From: Luidia sarsii
Lineage: Eukaryota > Echinodermata > Asteroidea > Paxillosida > Luidiidae
Assembly (NCBI GenBank): GCA_949987565.1
Contig: OX465102.1
Coordinates: 8,420,512-8,484,511, forward strand
Direction: 5' to 3'
Length of the DNA stretch: 64,000 bases
The translations under genes and the position numbers were made by a program. Positions 1 to 11,134 of this stretch are shown here, piece by piece. How positions within the stretch are numbered: position 1 is the first letter of the stretch; each line of letters begins with the position of its first letter. Under the pieces are notes generated by a model. That model had not been told where the DNA came from and made no database searches. It was given only the letters and a program-made list of their open reading frames with translations.

Positions 1-1125
1 AAGTGCCAGTTATTCAGTACTGAGTGACAGTATGTGGGGAATCGTCCCCTGGGACTATGTGTACCAGTATATCGTTTTCACTGGTGAGGGTTAAGCCCCA
101 GAGGGTGTCCTATTTTTAAAGTCTTTTTCCCGTCCACTGTGATCGAGTCCTGTTGCTGGCGATTCTCACGGGTAAATAACTCCAATTTTTGTATAATTTT
201 AATAGGGTTGCAAGCGGGAAACATCAGCAGTATTGTAATTTGAGTGTTTAGAGGGCATACATGGTAATCAGTCAATAGTCAATTCTACAACTGTATGTTT
301 ATATTTCTGTCTTGAAACTTTTCGACCCGTAGAAGGTGTGGTTTTATTGTGGTTGTACATGTACATGCATATGCGTTATACTGTATTATACTGGCCGTGC
401 ACTTGACTGTGTGTGTGCGTGTGTGCACCGGGACACGTTGTGTATGACTGATCAATGGCGGCTTGTAGCCATAGCAACCGTGCACTGCGTGTGCATGTGT
501 GCAATGCGTGGGTCTTGGGTCGTGTTAGTGACAGTAATTTCGTGGCGTTATCCCACAGAACAGGGAACTGCTCCTTTTCGGAGGCCATGGTATTAGTACA
601 CGTACTAGTACCCAATCTGTGAAGGCCTCGAGGAAACTCTGGTGTTGGGTGAGTGCCCGGATTATATGTTGGCCTACCAGATACTCAATTAATTCGTGAT
701 TACAAGAATTAGCACTCAACCTCACAATTTCCCGCCGGAATTCATATTTGTTTTGTTCGGTTCTCCCTATTACTATATTAGGGGTTTGATTCTTTCTTCT
801 TCTGAGCATTAAATGCAATCCACCTCGAGATCGAGATCCCCCCTCAACCATACTTGTCCTGAGTGTTTTGTCCGTCCCGATGGAGGAGTGATCCTCCTAC
901 CCCTGGTGGCGAGCAGCCGTAACCACCCACCCAGGGAGCGCAGACAGCGTATCCCGACAAGTACTCAGTACAGTAGGCTAGCTGCAGAATGACCAGATTC
1001 GGGTCGTGCTCTGCCTTTGCTGTCAGATCACTCTCGTGTAAACACAGTGAATGAAAATTCGGAGCAATAACGAAAGTATGTAACATCAATCAGATACCCA
1101 ACGATAAAGAAAAAACATTTACCAG
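1..1125. other. No gene recognised
   Basis: Short open frames exist on both strands but none has a recognisable domain, and their codon pattern looks random. Scattered TG/TACATG-rich tracts (about 350-440) are simple sequence. I see nothing else that I can name. Confidence 0.5.
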
Positions 1126-1129
1126 ACCG

Positions 1130-1414
1130 TATTGTTCAACCGATCCTTGGCAGCTGGTTGTTGAACAGCCATGTCGTTATCGCCAACATCAGATCCAACG
1201 CAACGTCAAGTTGTTCTTGAACGCGGCGCCTCGCAAGTGGCTCAAACCGGTACGGTTCAGCGCCGCGTATTTCCTAAAATTTATCGCCGGGCTCATTGTC
1301 ATCGCTGTCTTCATCTGTATCACTTCCAGATGATTCATTGTCACTGATAACAGCAGAATGCACACTTATTGCCTCCTAGATTTCGTCACCGGAGTTTTCG
1401 GGGTCGGACATGAT
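1130..1414 (-). pseudogene. Decayed acidic N-terminal ORF
   Basis: On the minus strand an ATG near 1412 opens a frame starting MSDPENSGDE, followed by a Ser/Asp/Glu-rich stretch and then the motif AEPYRFEPLARRR. The frame is broken by two in-frame stops, after about 11 and 45 codons. An acidic leader followed by a PY-x-FEP motif is seen at the start of some repetitive invertebrate genes, including P2X7-tail-like repeats, but that link is only a resemblance. The product is unknown. The frame dies out around 1130. Confidence 0.35.
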
Positions 1415-1659
1415 GATCGATGATACTAGTACTGTAGTAGTACTACTGTTTACTTTCTCTTGGTTCACTGTCGTGCAGTATAACGTTGCTGAACATATGA
1501 CTAAGGCTGGATGCCAGACTTAGTCAGTCCCTTCGATTCCTTGTTTTCCTTTTTATGACGTCACGGGCCATTTCGCGTGACCTCAGCGTTTTCGGATTTC
1601 GCGATTCGCGGGCGTTTCAAAAAGTACCTTTTTTTCATGTTTTAGATTTTTTTTAATTC

Positions 1660-2405
1660 TTGGAAAGTGCGCGAATGTTACTTTTGAGGTGTGACCTTTC
1701 ACATTTCCTGTACAACTTAATTTTGAATTTTTCGTTAGAGTCGCACTTTAATAACAATGCGAACGACAACTATGACCTAGACTATTTTATGTTATGTGAT
1801 TTGTATAGGCTTCCCACACTGGAGCATAGAAGAAGTGTAAATGACTGTTTATTCTTGTACAGGTTTTTCCATGGTATTTATAATGTAACCGACTCCAACC
1901 CTTTTTGTCTGCATGTACCTGTGCGGCGGACAAGGCATGCACAGGAGCACATCTTCCACATCCCACGCAGCCGAGTTGAAGTGACAAAGCGTGGCTTCAT
2001 CTCCAGGATTTCGTCCACTTACAACAGGCTGCATGGGATGTGTGATGTGTACGGTGCTCCTTCCGTGCATTCTTTTCGCCGCCAGGTCCATGCAGCTCTT
2101 TCAACTTTTAATACTTAATGTGCTGTTTGTGTTTCAGTCTTTGACTATGTGCTGAATTGTTGTGATTGATTGTGGTTTGAATCTCTGCTTCTTGCATAGT
2201 TATACTTGTTTGCTTGTTTTCTATTTGTTTGTCTGTCTGTTTGTTTGTTTCAATGTTCTATGAATGATATATCCATTATTTATTTAACTATTTCATTGTA
2301 AATTAATTTATCAAATTAGTGTTTTATTTATTTTTATATATCTCCCTGTAACTGGCATTTTGTTTGCTGTTGGATGAGATTAATAAATAAGAATAAGAAA
2401 TTAAG
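1660..2405 (+). mobile_element. 3' end of a non-LTR retrotransposon (LINE)
   Basis: An open frame to 2118 encodes the typical C-terminal tail after a LINE reverse transcriptase. It reads YRLPTLEHRRSVNDCLFLYR, then an Arg-rich R-R-T-R segment, and ends in a short helix with SFRRQVHAAL before the stop. CR1/L2/Jockey-type elements end in the same way. After the stop comes about 280 bases of AT-rich 3' UTR ending in AATAAATAAG repeats, the expected 3' border. The catalytic domains are absent, so this is a 5'-truncated dead copy. The clade cannot be fixed from the tail alone. Confidence 0.6.
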
Positions 2406-3496
2406 AATTATTCAATGCGATCAGACGTCCGACAATCGAATTTGGTATACTTGAGGATGGTGGAGCTCAAGCAAACCATAATTAGAGCATGGAGGAATAA
2501 GAAGAGAAGGAGTTCGAACGGCCCGCCAAGTCCCCACAGGATATTTACTGACCAATTAGCGACCCTTGCTGGCCAGCAGTAAAGGGTTGGAGGCCTCCCG
2601 CTGCGCGACAGACGGCCGACCGCGATAAGGATCTTTCTGTGCACAAGGCTGGCTGCCGATCCATGGCCATTACTGGAGTAATGACTGTTTGTACGCGTTG
2701 TTGAGACCGGCAGTTACAGGACAACAAACACACGTATATCGCATGCGCAGTACCGCTAGCTTGTCCATGTGTATGCGCCATCTTTATCGTTGAATGCAGC
2801 AGAAGATTCTACAAATTGTGATATTTTAGTCGCCAGAATCGGCCATTCGGAAGGTAAGTTACGTCAAAAGACATTCTAAAATTACGGCTAGATATTGTAT
2901 TAATTATTGATCGATATTTGTACAATTTTGAGGGCCTCCCTATGGCCGCCAGTGAACGAAAACGTTTGGATTGGGATCTTTGTTAATTTGTGTTTGCATT
3001 CGTGTATCGCATAGCGATGTCCAGTTTGTTCCACAAATTTTATCAGCGAATATTTTCCGACCTTTTTGAGTAGTTCGTTCTTGAATTTCTTCTTTCCGGA
3101 CTCCTTTTATACACAAACTTCATGCCTACAGTATTTTAGGCAAGGGGGAATAAGAAAAGGAAACTCATTTCATGAGAATTTACTGCCTTGGCTTTTAAAT
3201 TTTATTAAAACTCATCTCTTCAGACTCTTGCATGTTTTTGCATGTTCTGCCCACCCTGTGGCTGTAGTATCATATCATATGCCTATCATGCATTTCCTAA
3301 ATTTTATAATGTATTTATGAATGCCATTCAATTTACAACACATACAAGGTGAGTAATACCAAAAGCAATAACAATTCTAGTTGCGGTAACCGTAACCCTC
3401 ATCCTCCCGAAGGTCGGAAACCTGAGGGTTACGGGAACATATGTACAAGATTATAGCGAGGTTTTTGTTTTTACCATTTTGGAAACACCACTGTCC
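2406..3496. other. No gene recognised
   Basis: AT-rich DNA with one GC-richer patch at 2540-2760. A short plus frame near 2455-2570 (basic, containing RAWRNKKRRSSN) could be an exon remnant, but it lacks clear splice borders. A plus frame at 3066-3320 is hydrophobic and not recognised. Confidence 0.4.
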
Positions 3497-4168
3497 CGAT
3501 CGCCCCCTTTTCCCACCCTTTTGAAAATCGGCACACACAATCTAAGGACATGCACTTGATCCCAAATTTATACTGAATGTGATCAGATAACTCAAAAGAT
3601 CGTGGGTAAAATACTTTTCCAAAAAAACGGGCAGAAACTCACCCAAATACTGTCTGTAAATGTCCCGTCAGCGCTTAGTCTCGTGACGTATATCCCGCAC
3701 CATGGCTATTTGCTGTTTCGCAATAACAGTCCACACTCGTGGTGCGCGCGCAGGTCATCGCCCTGTGAAGAGCCGACCGGTACTGTATACAACCATGGAT
3801 ACAACCACGGACGTGTATGAAAAACCTTTTTTTTATACACGTGCGATGTACATGTGATTGTACAGTACACGACCTGCGCGCGCACCACGAGTGTGGACTG
3901 TTATTGCGAAACAGCAAATAGCCGTCGTGCGGGATATGCGTCACGAGACTAAGCGCTGATTGGTCGAGGCGCCAGGTTCGGATTCCGAACCTGGCGGAGA
4001 CGTTGACGGGACATTTACAGACAGTTTGAGTTTCTGCCCGTTTTTCGGAAAAGTATTTTACCCACGATCTTTAGAGTTATCTGATCACATTCAGTATACA
4101 TTTGGGATCAAGTGCATGTCCTTAGATTGTGTGGCGATTTTCAAAAGGGTGGAAAAAGGGGGCGATCG
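3497..4168. repeat. Large foldback (inverted repeat) element
   Basis: The sequence from 3497 to 3756 is repeated in inverted orientation at 3871-4168 with a 114-base spacer. Both outer ends begin with CGATCGCCCCC, and the inner ends are GCGCGCGCAGGTC and its complement. The right arm is about 40 bases longer because it carries a small palindrome (3971-3995) that the left arm lacks. As RNA or single-stranded DNA it would form a hairpin of about 260 bp. No protein is encoded. It resembles a foldback-type non-autonomous DNA transposon, or two head-to-head copies of a repeat. Confidence 0.85.
3971..3995. repeat. 12+1+12 perfect palindrome inside the right foldback arm
   Basis: GCCAGGTTCGGA, one T, then its exact reverse complement. 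It is absent from the matching place in the left arm, so it is an insertion in the right arm or a loss from the left. It could be the footprint of a small hairpin insertion. Confidence 0.8.
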
Positions 4169-4946
4169 TCTTCTGTGCTCCATTTTCTGCATTTATACTG
4201 TAAGTAACCTTTTCAAAGTTACACTTACTGTCTATCAGTACCTATAGAAAAAAACTTTATTAATTTTGGTAGGTAGGCCTAATAGCATTGTTAAACATGA
4301 AAAAATGATCTATAAAATTTTCAAGTTTTTGTAACCGAGCAATCGGGCTGTGCACACTTTCAACAAAGGGGAGACAATGTGTTCAGTCTAAAGCATGGTC
4401 AGAGGCAAGGTACTGAGATTGAAAGCGGATGCATTAATAGTAACTCAAAATAATTGGTGGGCATTACCACTTGTCTGTGAAGAAAAGGCACCTCCGTGTT
4501 TTAGAGGGCACTTATTTAGAATTAGAATAACAATTTGGGCATTTTTAAGGGGCACCAAGACCAAGACCAAGACCAAGTCATTAGACTGAGGCCAGGGCTT
4601 CCGTGGCCTCCATTAAATATGACTTAAAGACAAAGTTTTGTTTCACCCAAAAAGTGAGAAACCATTGGTGAGTGATTAGAATATAAAACGCCTTTCATTG
4701 TTGTAAGAGAAATATTTTCAGAAAGGTTTCAGATCGTTTCGGTATAGAAACGCAGCGGCGGGCCAGAAGCGATAGTTTCGTGGTTCGATCTGGTGCATGT
4801 CCTCGCGCTTGCGCAGTTGCAGTGCCGTAACTATAGAAAATGGAAATTGCGTTACGGCTGCCGTAACAATAGCCACTGCGGTATAGAATATATATCTGTC
4901 TTACAATTACTTATTATTGTTTTTATATTTTCCTTTATGATAGGGA
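4169..4946. other. No gene recognised; leads into a splice-acceptor-like site
   Basis: AT-rich sequence with a short ACCAAG repeat at 4555-4576. A pyrimidine-rich stretch at 4910-4940 ending TTTATGATAG could be the acceptor for the downstream chromobarrel exon. Nothing else is recognisable. Confidence 0.35.
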
Positions 4947-5637
4947 ATGAATTTGCGAGAAAAGGACAAGAATTTAGACTACCATGCCATCAACAACCAG
5001 GGCGGTGCTGCTAAATCATCAAGGGCACCAACAAAGTGGTCCACATCAGAACTGTTCCGCCTCGAATTTATTGACCGCAGAAAAACATCAGGCGTGGAGG
5101 AGGTACAGGTCCATTATGTCGGCTGGGATGATAAATATGATGAGTGGCGTCGTCAGTCTGAAATAGTGGACACCCCAGTAGAGAGTGAAGAGAGTAATGC
5201 TCTTAATTTACTCAAGTTAGACTTGAGTGTGAAAATTAAAGAAAATCTTCATCTCTCACGAGTCAGAGATACGGAAATAACCCTTCACTTGCCCATTCAG
5301 AAAGAAACATGAACAATTCCTCAATGAAATAGGAGCTTTGGAGGACACTTCTAAGGGTTCTCATCAAATCTACCGCGCCACGTATTCATCTGTCGCCAGT
5401 TTTCTGGGCAGCAACTGGTGGTATAGGCTAGTCAATGCAGCAGCAGATTTTGCATACATCGAGGAAGGAACAATTCAAGTTTGGCTCCACGAGCGCAGAT
5501 GCCTTGAAGAGTACATTGTCACAGAGGATAAGACATTGGAAAAAAGACTTCTGCACAGAGGTTATCTGCTGGCTTTTCGATTTGTAAAACAGACAGGAAA
5601 TCGTCTTGAGCTGCAAAAATTTGGTTTGGGTATGTAA
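4947..5637 (+). pseudogene. Chromobarrel/Tudor-knot-like protein, frameshifted
   Basis: The frame from 4947 contains FRLEFIDRRK followed by VQVHYVGWDDKYDEW, the signature of a chromobarrel or Tudor-knot fold (hydrophobic strand, then GW-D-KYDEW). Such domains bind modified histone tails or nucleic acid. The frame closes at 5312, but the same protein resumes one base out of register near 5295 (KHEQFLNEIGALED) and runs to 5637 with a novel C-terminal domain rich in Trp and Tyr (SFLGSNWWYRLVNAAADFAY). It lies directly upstream of, and on the same strand as, the decayed transposase-like frames at 5942-8074, so both may be parts of one gene or mobile element. Function is inferred from the fold motif only. 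Confidence 0.5.
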
Positions 5638-5941
5638 TTTTGTAATGTAAAGATATATCAAGTTATTAAATGTGCATAGTGTTATTTTTTCTACTCAGTG
5701 AATGGTTGAAATTGATCTTTGAAACGAACGACATCGCTAGTATAATGTATTGATAACCGTGTACCATTTTTTATTATTATTCTGAAGTGGTGCCTGGTAC
5801 AAGTTGACATATGCATACTGTTTTTTAAATTTATCTTTCCCATCAAAGGATTTTCAACCATTGTATTATTTTATGATGATTCAGCTGTCTTGAGATTTGA
5901 AATGGCTAACTCTCTAAGATTGTTTCTTTTCATTGTAATTT

Positions 5942-8074
5942 TTGGATTTGGAGCCAAGCACTTTGCTCAGTGTCATCCAAATATTGTCACTGATTGGTTT
6001 GTTGAAGTTAACAACTATGCACTTGATGGCAAGAGAAAGTGAACTACCCCAAGGGGCAAGTCAAGCTCAATCAGTTCTTAAAAAAATATGTGAGCTACAT
6101 AGAATCAATTATGATTTTCTAGATTCTGAAGTGATTGATCGTCTTAGGCAAAAAATTAGGAACATCATGAAACCAGCACTTAAAGCAATTCGAAGTGGTG
6201 GAGTGCATGGTCGGAAATTCTTGGAAAAACTTGAAAAAACAAAGTACCAGCTAAAATTAGGAGGGCTAAAACCTGGAAAGTGAGAGAAAGCGAAGGAAAA
6301 TAGCAGAAAATGAACTCAAAGAAACCAAAAGATTAGCAAAACAGTACAAACAAAAAGTAAGAAAAGCCAAAATCACACTGGGAAGAATAATTCAAAGGCG
6401 AACCAATCAAAGAAATGTTAAGACAAAGAATAATTATGGAAGGACGTGGGTGAGTAAAAAGAATAAAGACCCTAATAACACAGTTCAATTTGCACGTGAC
6501 TTGCTTTCACATGAGGGGGTCACTGTCCACAAGATTACGGTAGAAGACTTTCGGCAATACTGTCAATTTTTCTGATGTTTTGGCCAACCAAGATGGACAG
6601 ATAGGCCTACCAAGAATACCCCTGGTTAAGAGAATGCTGTTTGTCAAGGATAGTTACATGATTGCTGACAAAGCCTATCAAGAAATGTCACTAGAAGGAA
6701 AGTCTTTCCCATCTCTGTATGCAGTTCAAGCACAAGTGAAAGAGTTGAACAATATGTTTGATGTTCAGTCTTTACCGAATGGTAAGGGAGTACAAGAGAG
6801 AATAGTAGGAAAGCTTAGACGTGTAATTATAAATATGCCCCTCGTTGAAAATGATGAATTGACGATAAAGATAAGTGGTGATGGGACAAGTGTTGGATCA
6901 CGTCTCCATGTAACAAACTTTGGTTTTTCTGTAATAACTGATGATTGGAAATCAGATGATCACATTTTAGTAATAGCCAAGGTCCCTGAAAAATACGACA
7001 CAATTTTGGAAGTTTTGAAAGATCTTGTGCACGACACTAAACACCTAAAGTCTATAACTGTAAATGGAAAGACATTCAAATTTAACTATGTCATTTGTGC
7101 TGACCTTAACTTTATTAATACTATATTGGGTTTAGGCGCTTGCTCAAGTAATTACAGTTGTCCATGGTGCAAAACAAAAAAAATCTGACTTTTATGATGT
7201 ATTAAAGAAATATACAAAGGATGACATTGCTTCATGTGCTAGAACCATTGAAGAGATTACAAGACTGTCAAAAAAAGAAGTCAAAATCACATGAAAACTA
7301 TAGTTGCATAAAGCGACCCATTTTCCCTCATGTCCCAATTACTTCTATAATTCCAGACCCCCTTCACCTATACTTGCGCATATCAGACCAACTAATCCGT
7401 CACCTTATACTCTTTCTTCGTACGAAAGATAACATTGGAAAAAACAAGAAAAATGTGGATAAATCTGCGTGTACAAATATAAAACGGTTTGAAGATTTTG
7501 TACAGGGCCTTGGCTATGACTGGATTTTCTATACCGATAAAGATGGTGTTTTCACCTACACCGATTTCATTGGTCCACAACATGAAAAGATTCAGAAGGC
7601 AATTTGCTTTGAAGACTTTTACGGAAAAGACAATCCAAAGCTTAACATGTTGGAAAGTCTATGGACAAGGTTTTCTGAGCTAAAGGATAACATGAAAAAC
7701 GACATTAACCCTGACCAACTTGAAGAGTTTGCATCCAAAACAGAATTTTGGGTAGACGATTACTACCGGGTCCATACCTCAAATGATGTGACCCTTTACA
7801 TGCATGTTTTTGCGAAACATGTTAAACCCTCAATTCTGATTCATGGTAATCTCAGTCAATTTTCTCAGCAGTCATTTAAGAAATTGAATGATAGAATAAC
7901 TAGGTGGTACTTTCAAGCAACAAATCATCGCAATCTAGATGCCTTCACCCGACTCATGAATAAACAAAATAGAATAGAATACCTTGCTCCTAGCTGCCTG
8001 CGAAAACCCAGGCACAAGATTACTTGTAGTAAATGTGACAAAGAAGGTCATAACAAACGGTCACGTGTTAATTG
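5942..8074 (+). pseudogene. Decayed DDE-like transposase of an invertebrate repeat family
   Basis: A chain of plus-strand frames reads as one protein broken by several frameshifts: 5942-6283, about 6283-6575, 6580-7188 and 7221-8075. The central part holds KISGDGTSVG, then ICADLNF, a cysteine pair SCPWCK, and later SIIPDPLHLYLRISDQLI, which give regularly spaced acidic residues as in an RNase-H-fold transposase. Two frameshifts fall in A-runs (about 7171-7180 and 7270-7280). A C-terminal CSKCDKEGHNKRS looks like a small zinc knuckle. Related proteins with SGDG, a W-C pair and D-LHL-LR are repetitive in many aquatic invertebrates, but I cannot name the superfamily. It is dead as it stands. A domesticated host gene is less likely given the breaks. 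Confidence 0.5.
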
Positions 8075-8689
8075 AAATTAAATTGTTCCCAGTTCTGTTG
8101 TATATAATATATTTTTGGTTTTGATATTGGTTATGTTTCAAATTATGGTTTGATTGTAATACATGTATAAAGCTTGGTATTTTCAAACATTTCAAACATT
8201 TGCTTGTGTATTTTTAAATCATTGTATAGTTTGATTCAATAATTTTTATAATTAATAAACATGTGTGATGTGAGAATAAGTTGTTCCAAACTGAATGTCT
8301 ATCAACCTAGAAGACACATGGAGTAAATGCCAGGTATCTATGAAAATGTGCTTCATTACTCAAGGGCCTAATTGGATGCGTTTAAACAGTGATTTCATGT
8401 TCATGTACCTGATGCATATGTTTAACAATAATTGAGTAAATTTGTTGATTTAATACAATACAATAAAAAAAGTGTGTGTTAACTCTGTTGTTCTCCCTCT
8501 TTGTGAATGGAACAGCCCGCATAGCGATTTCGTGGGTGGACGCACAGCTACACAGAGATAAGATCAATCCACTTCCTGTACTAAGTTACTGTGTTCAGAG
8601 TGTAGGCGCAGTGATTAAAGCAGTAGAATTAAGTGAACAAAATGGGGGGCAACAAATTCATATGCATAGATCTCATAGTGCTGAATTGC
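8075..8689. other. No gene recognised
   Basis: AT-rich 3' flank of the transposase-like gene, with AATAAA-like words near 8460. A weak plus frame at 8476-8697 has no recognisable domain and its end overlaps the retrotransposon relic. Confidence 0.4.
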
Positions 8690-9335
8690 TAGGATGAGAC
8701 CCAAGGTCTCCTTTTCAATTGTCGAGTATTTTTCTGATGTTGGTTGAGTTTTCTCGAAAAATAACTAACTGGGTGATGAAACCCTTGAGAGTCTTCTTGA
8801 AATAAGACAGCTCCCACACCCACGTCACTTGCATCTATTTGAAAGGTTTGTCAAAGTCTCCCATTCCTATCATGAGGACAGGCTCATTCGTCATAACTTT
8901 CTTCAATTTGTCGAAAGCCAACTGACAAGGAGGCGACCACTCGAATTTAACGTTTTTAGCCAAAAGAGAGGTCAATGGATAAGCAATCATTGCAAAATTT
9001 GGGCAAAACTTTCGAAAGAAACCTGTCATTCCTAAAAACCTCATTAGTGGTTTTTTTGTTTTGCGGAGGTGGATAATCATCAATCGCTTGAACTTTTGCT
9101 GATTTTGGCAAAATTTTGCCTTTTCCAATTTCACTCTTTTTGAGGTTTACAGTGAGGTTGGCCGCACAAATCACAACATCATCGATGTACACTACACAAC
9201 CTTCAACATCTGCTATTACTTGACTCATTAATCTAGAAAAGGTGCTGGGAGCATTTTTCATGCCGAATGGCATTACGTTACATTCATACAGACCAAATGT
9301 ATGGTCCACTAAACTTTGCTCGTAAAGCCCCACCT
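8690..9335 (-). pseudogene. Reverse transcriptase / RNase H region of the Gmr1-like relic
   Basis: The frame from 9,333 has GLYECNVMPFGMKNAPSTFS followed by the catalytic YIDDVVI motif. The thumb segment (RFLGMTGFFRKFCPNF) is in the frame ending at 8,835. RNase H begins with a DASDVGVGAVLF segment near 8,830-8,790 and stops around 8,690 after the TIEKETL region. The RT fingers before GLYECNV are missing, because the sequence passes straight from the integrase GPY motif into mid-RT. Multiple frameshifts make it inactive. Confidence 0.65.
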
Positions 9336-9349
9336 TGTACTGCGAGCAA

Positions 9350-10300
9350 GATCAAAACTTGATCACCTGGGTCAAAAGGTTCGATCTTGTGAATCTTTGT
9401 CAAACCTTGACTTCATAAGTTTCTGCGACTGGGTCAAGTTGGCCTGGGCTATTTCATAAGCTGCATTCATCCTTTCTTTCAGATTTGACACATAATCAAG
9501 CATGTTCGTTTCAGACTGTGGTTCTGGTGAAAGCAATTTCTCTTTCAAGAATTTCAGCGGTCCACGAACTTGTCCCAGTCATCTTGCCGGTCATGGCAAT
9601 ACTTTCGAATCATCGATTTCAGGGTTTGATGATACCTTTCTAACATACCCTGTGACTGTGGTAAGTGGATGACATGGTTTGGGATATACCCAAGGAATGC
9701 AAAACTTGTTTAAACAGTTTACTAGTGAAATTCGACCCTTAGTCGTGTTGAACTTCTTTTGGCAAACCCATTTTCGTGAAGAATTTTACAAGGGCTTCAG
9801 AAATGGCGGAAGCAGTGATTTTCTTGAGTTATAGCCTCGGGATATCTGGTCACTACATCCATAATTGTCAAGAGATACTCATGACCCGACCTGGTTCTGC
9901 GCAACGGTCCAACACAATCAATTATCACTTTATTAAAGGGCTGACCACAGGCAGGTATTGGAATGAGAGGGGCAACGGGCAGTTTTTGATTCGGTTTGCC
10001 CACGATTTGGCACGTTTTGCATGTTTAAAAACATTCACTGACATTTTTGTACAGTTTTGGCCAAAAGAAATGTCGCATGATTCGATCTTGTGTTTTACGT
10101 ACACCCAGGTGGCCAGACATTGGCAGTTCAAGAGCAATCTTCATGATTTCTGCCCGATAGGAGGGGGGAGCCACCACCTGGTAAATCACACCCCACTCCT
10201 CGTCAGCGGGAATTTCCGGGTGTCGCCATTTTCGCATAAGCACCCCAGTTTCCGAAAGGAAATAACAAACGAACTTGTTCGGCTTCTTTTTCACTCAGGG
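9350..10300 (-). pseudogene. Integrase region of the Gmr1-like relic
   Basis: The minus frame at 10,294-10,025 has the HHCC-type finger context SGHLGVRKTQDRIMRHFFWP. The frame 10,003-9,797 has the first catalytic aspartate context FNKVIIDCVGPL. Further frames carry the second aspartate region, LPKEVQHD with GSNFTSKLF, and the glutamate region QSQGMLERYHQTLK (about 9,600-9,780). Stops and shifts separate them. The enzyme would have inserted retroviral-type cDNA into the genome. It is followed on the same strand by reverse transcriptase, the reverse of the usual order. Confidence 0.65.
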
Positions 10301-10966
10301 CAGAACTACGTAGTTTACATATCTCAGGGTTTGATTTTTGCTCCGAGATGAGCCTAGATCTGCCGAACACAACAGGCTCAAACTGAGAGTTTTTGGAACT
10401 CAGAGGTACCTCATTTTCAATACTGGTCCAGCATGTGTTTGCCAACTCAAACATTCATTATCGGCCGTTTTTTTAGAAAGATTTTCATCCTTTTCACCTT
10501 TACGAGCCATGGACCAAGTAGTTACATAGGCGGGAAAAATGCCCGGATAGATATCAGAAATCCGCTCTGTGTCAGGATTAGAGAAAGGAATAGCCGTTAG
10601 CTGAATGAATGTGACGCCTTCTACAGGCAGACTGGGAACAATTCCTACATCCACAAATCCAGTCTTAAAATCGGATTTAAGGTAAACCTGATGGAGGGGA
10701 ACACTGTGAAATTCACTTCATACACCTCGAATTAACACACTTTTGTGGCTAGTATGCTCACCAGTGGAAGGAAAAACACTACTCAAAAGTAATGATTGGG
10801 CGGCGCCAGTAGTATGTTGTGACCGATCTGCGGGTGGTGCAGGTGGAGCGGTTGTGCGGGTGGTGATGTTGTATGTGGTGCGTGCAATGCGGTGGTGCGG
10901 TAATGGTGGACTTATAGGCCAACGGTTATTTTGTATTGTATTGTTGCCTTTTTTATATATATTTTT

Positions 10967-11134
10967 AGCTTTTCCGCCGCTTCCAGGGAAGCGGAAAAGC
11001 TATATCTGTTGTTCAGATTTTTAGCTTTTCCGCCGCTTCCAGGGAAGCGGAAAAGCTATATCTGTTGTTCAGATTTTTAGCTTTTCCGCCGCTTCCAGGG
11101 AAGCGGAAAAGCTATATCTGTTGTTCAGATTTTT
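10967..11134. repeat. Three tandem 56-bp units, each with a hairpin
   Basis: The unit starts at 10967, 11023 and 11079. Each contains AGCTTTTCCGCCGCTTCC, AGG, then GAAGCGGAAAAGCT, a near-perfect palindrome of about 35 bases, followed by TATATCTGTTGTTCAGATTTTT. The three copies look identical, so the array is recent or homogenised. A degenerate half-copy (GAAGCGGAAAAGCT, 11857-11870) lies 0.75 kb downstream. Confidence 0.9.

Larger units (their letters stand above)
8690..10790 (-). mobile_element. Ty3/gypsy relic with IN-before-RT order (Gmr1-like)
   Basis: Reading the minus strand from 10,790 downward, pieces of one pol polyprotein appear in this order: a protease-proximal segment (FKTGFVDVGIVPSLPVEGV, about 10,690-10,600), an H2C2 finger and integrase core (10,300-9,560), an integrase C-terminal GPY-type motif (AKFSGPY, near 9,310), then reverse transcriptase and RNase H (9,330-8,690). 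In ordinary Ty3/gypsy elements RT precedes IN. Here integrase comes first, as in Gmr1-like elements. Frameshifts and stops break every domain. Neither LTR is recognisable. The direct GPY-to-RT junction shows that the N-terminal half of RT is deleted. Confidence 0.7.

Noticed and set aside
2455..2570. Basic plus frame EYLRMVELKQTIIRAW...
   Set aside because: It looks protein-like but lacks splice borders, a start or a recognisable family.
3675..3944. ORFs across the foldback
   Set aside because: They are mirror translations of the inverted arms and have no independent support.
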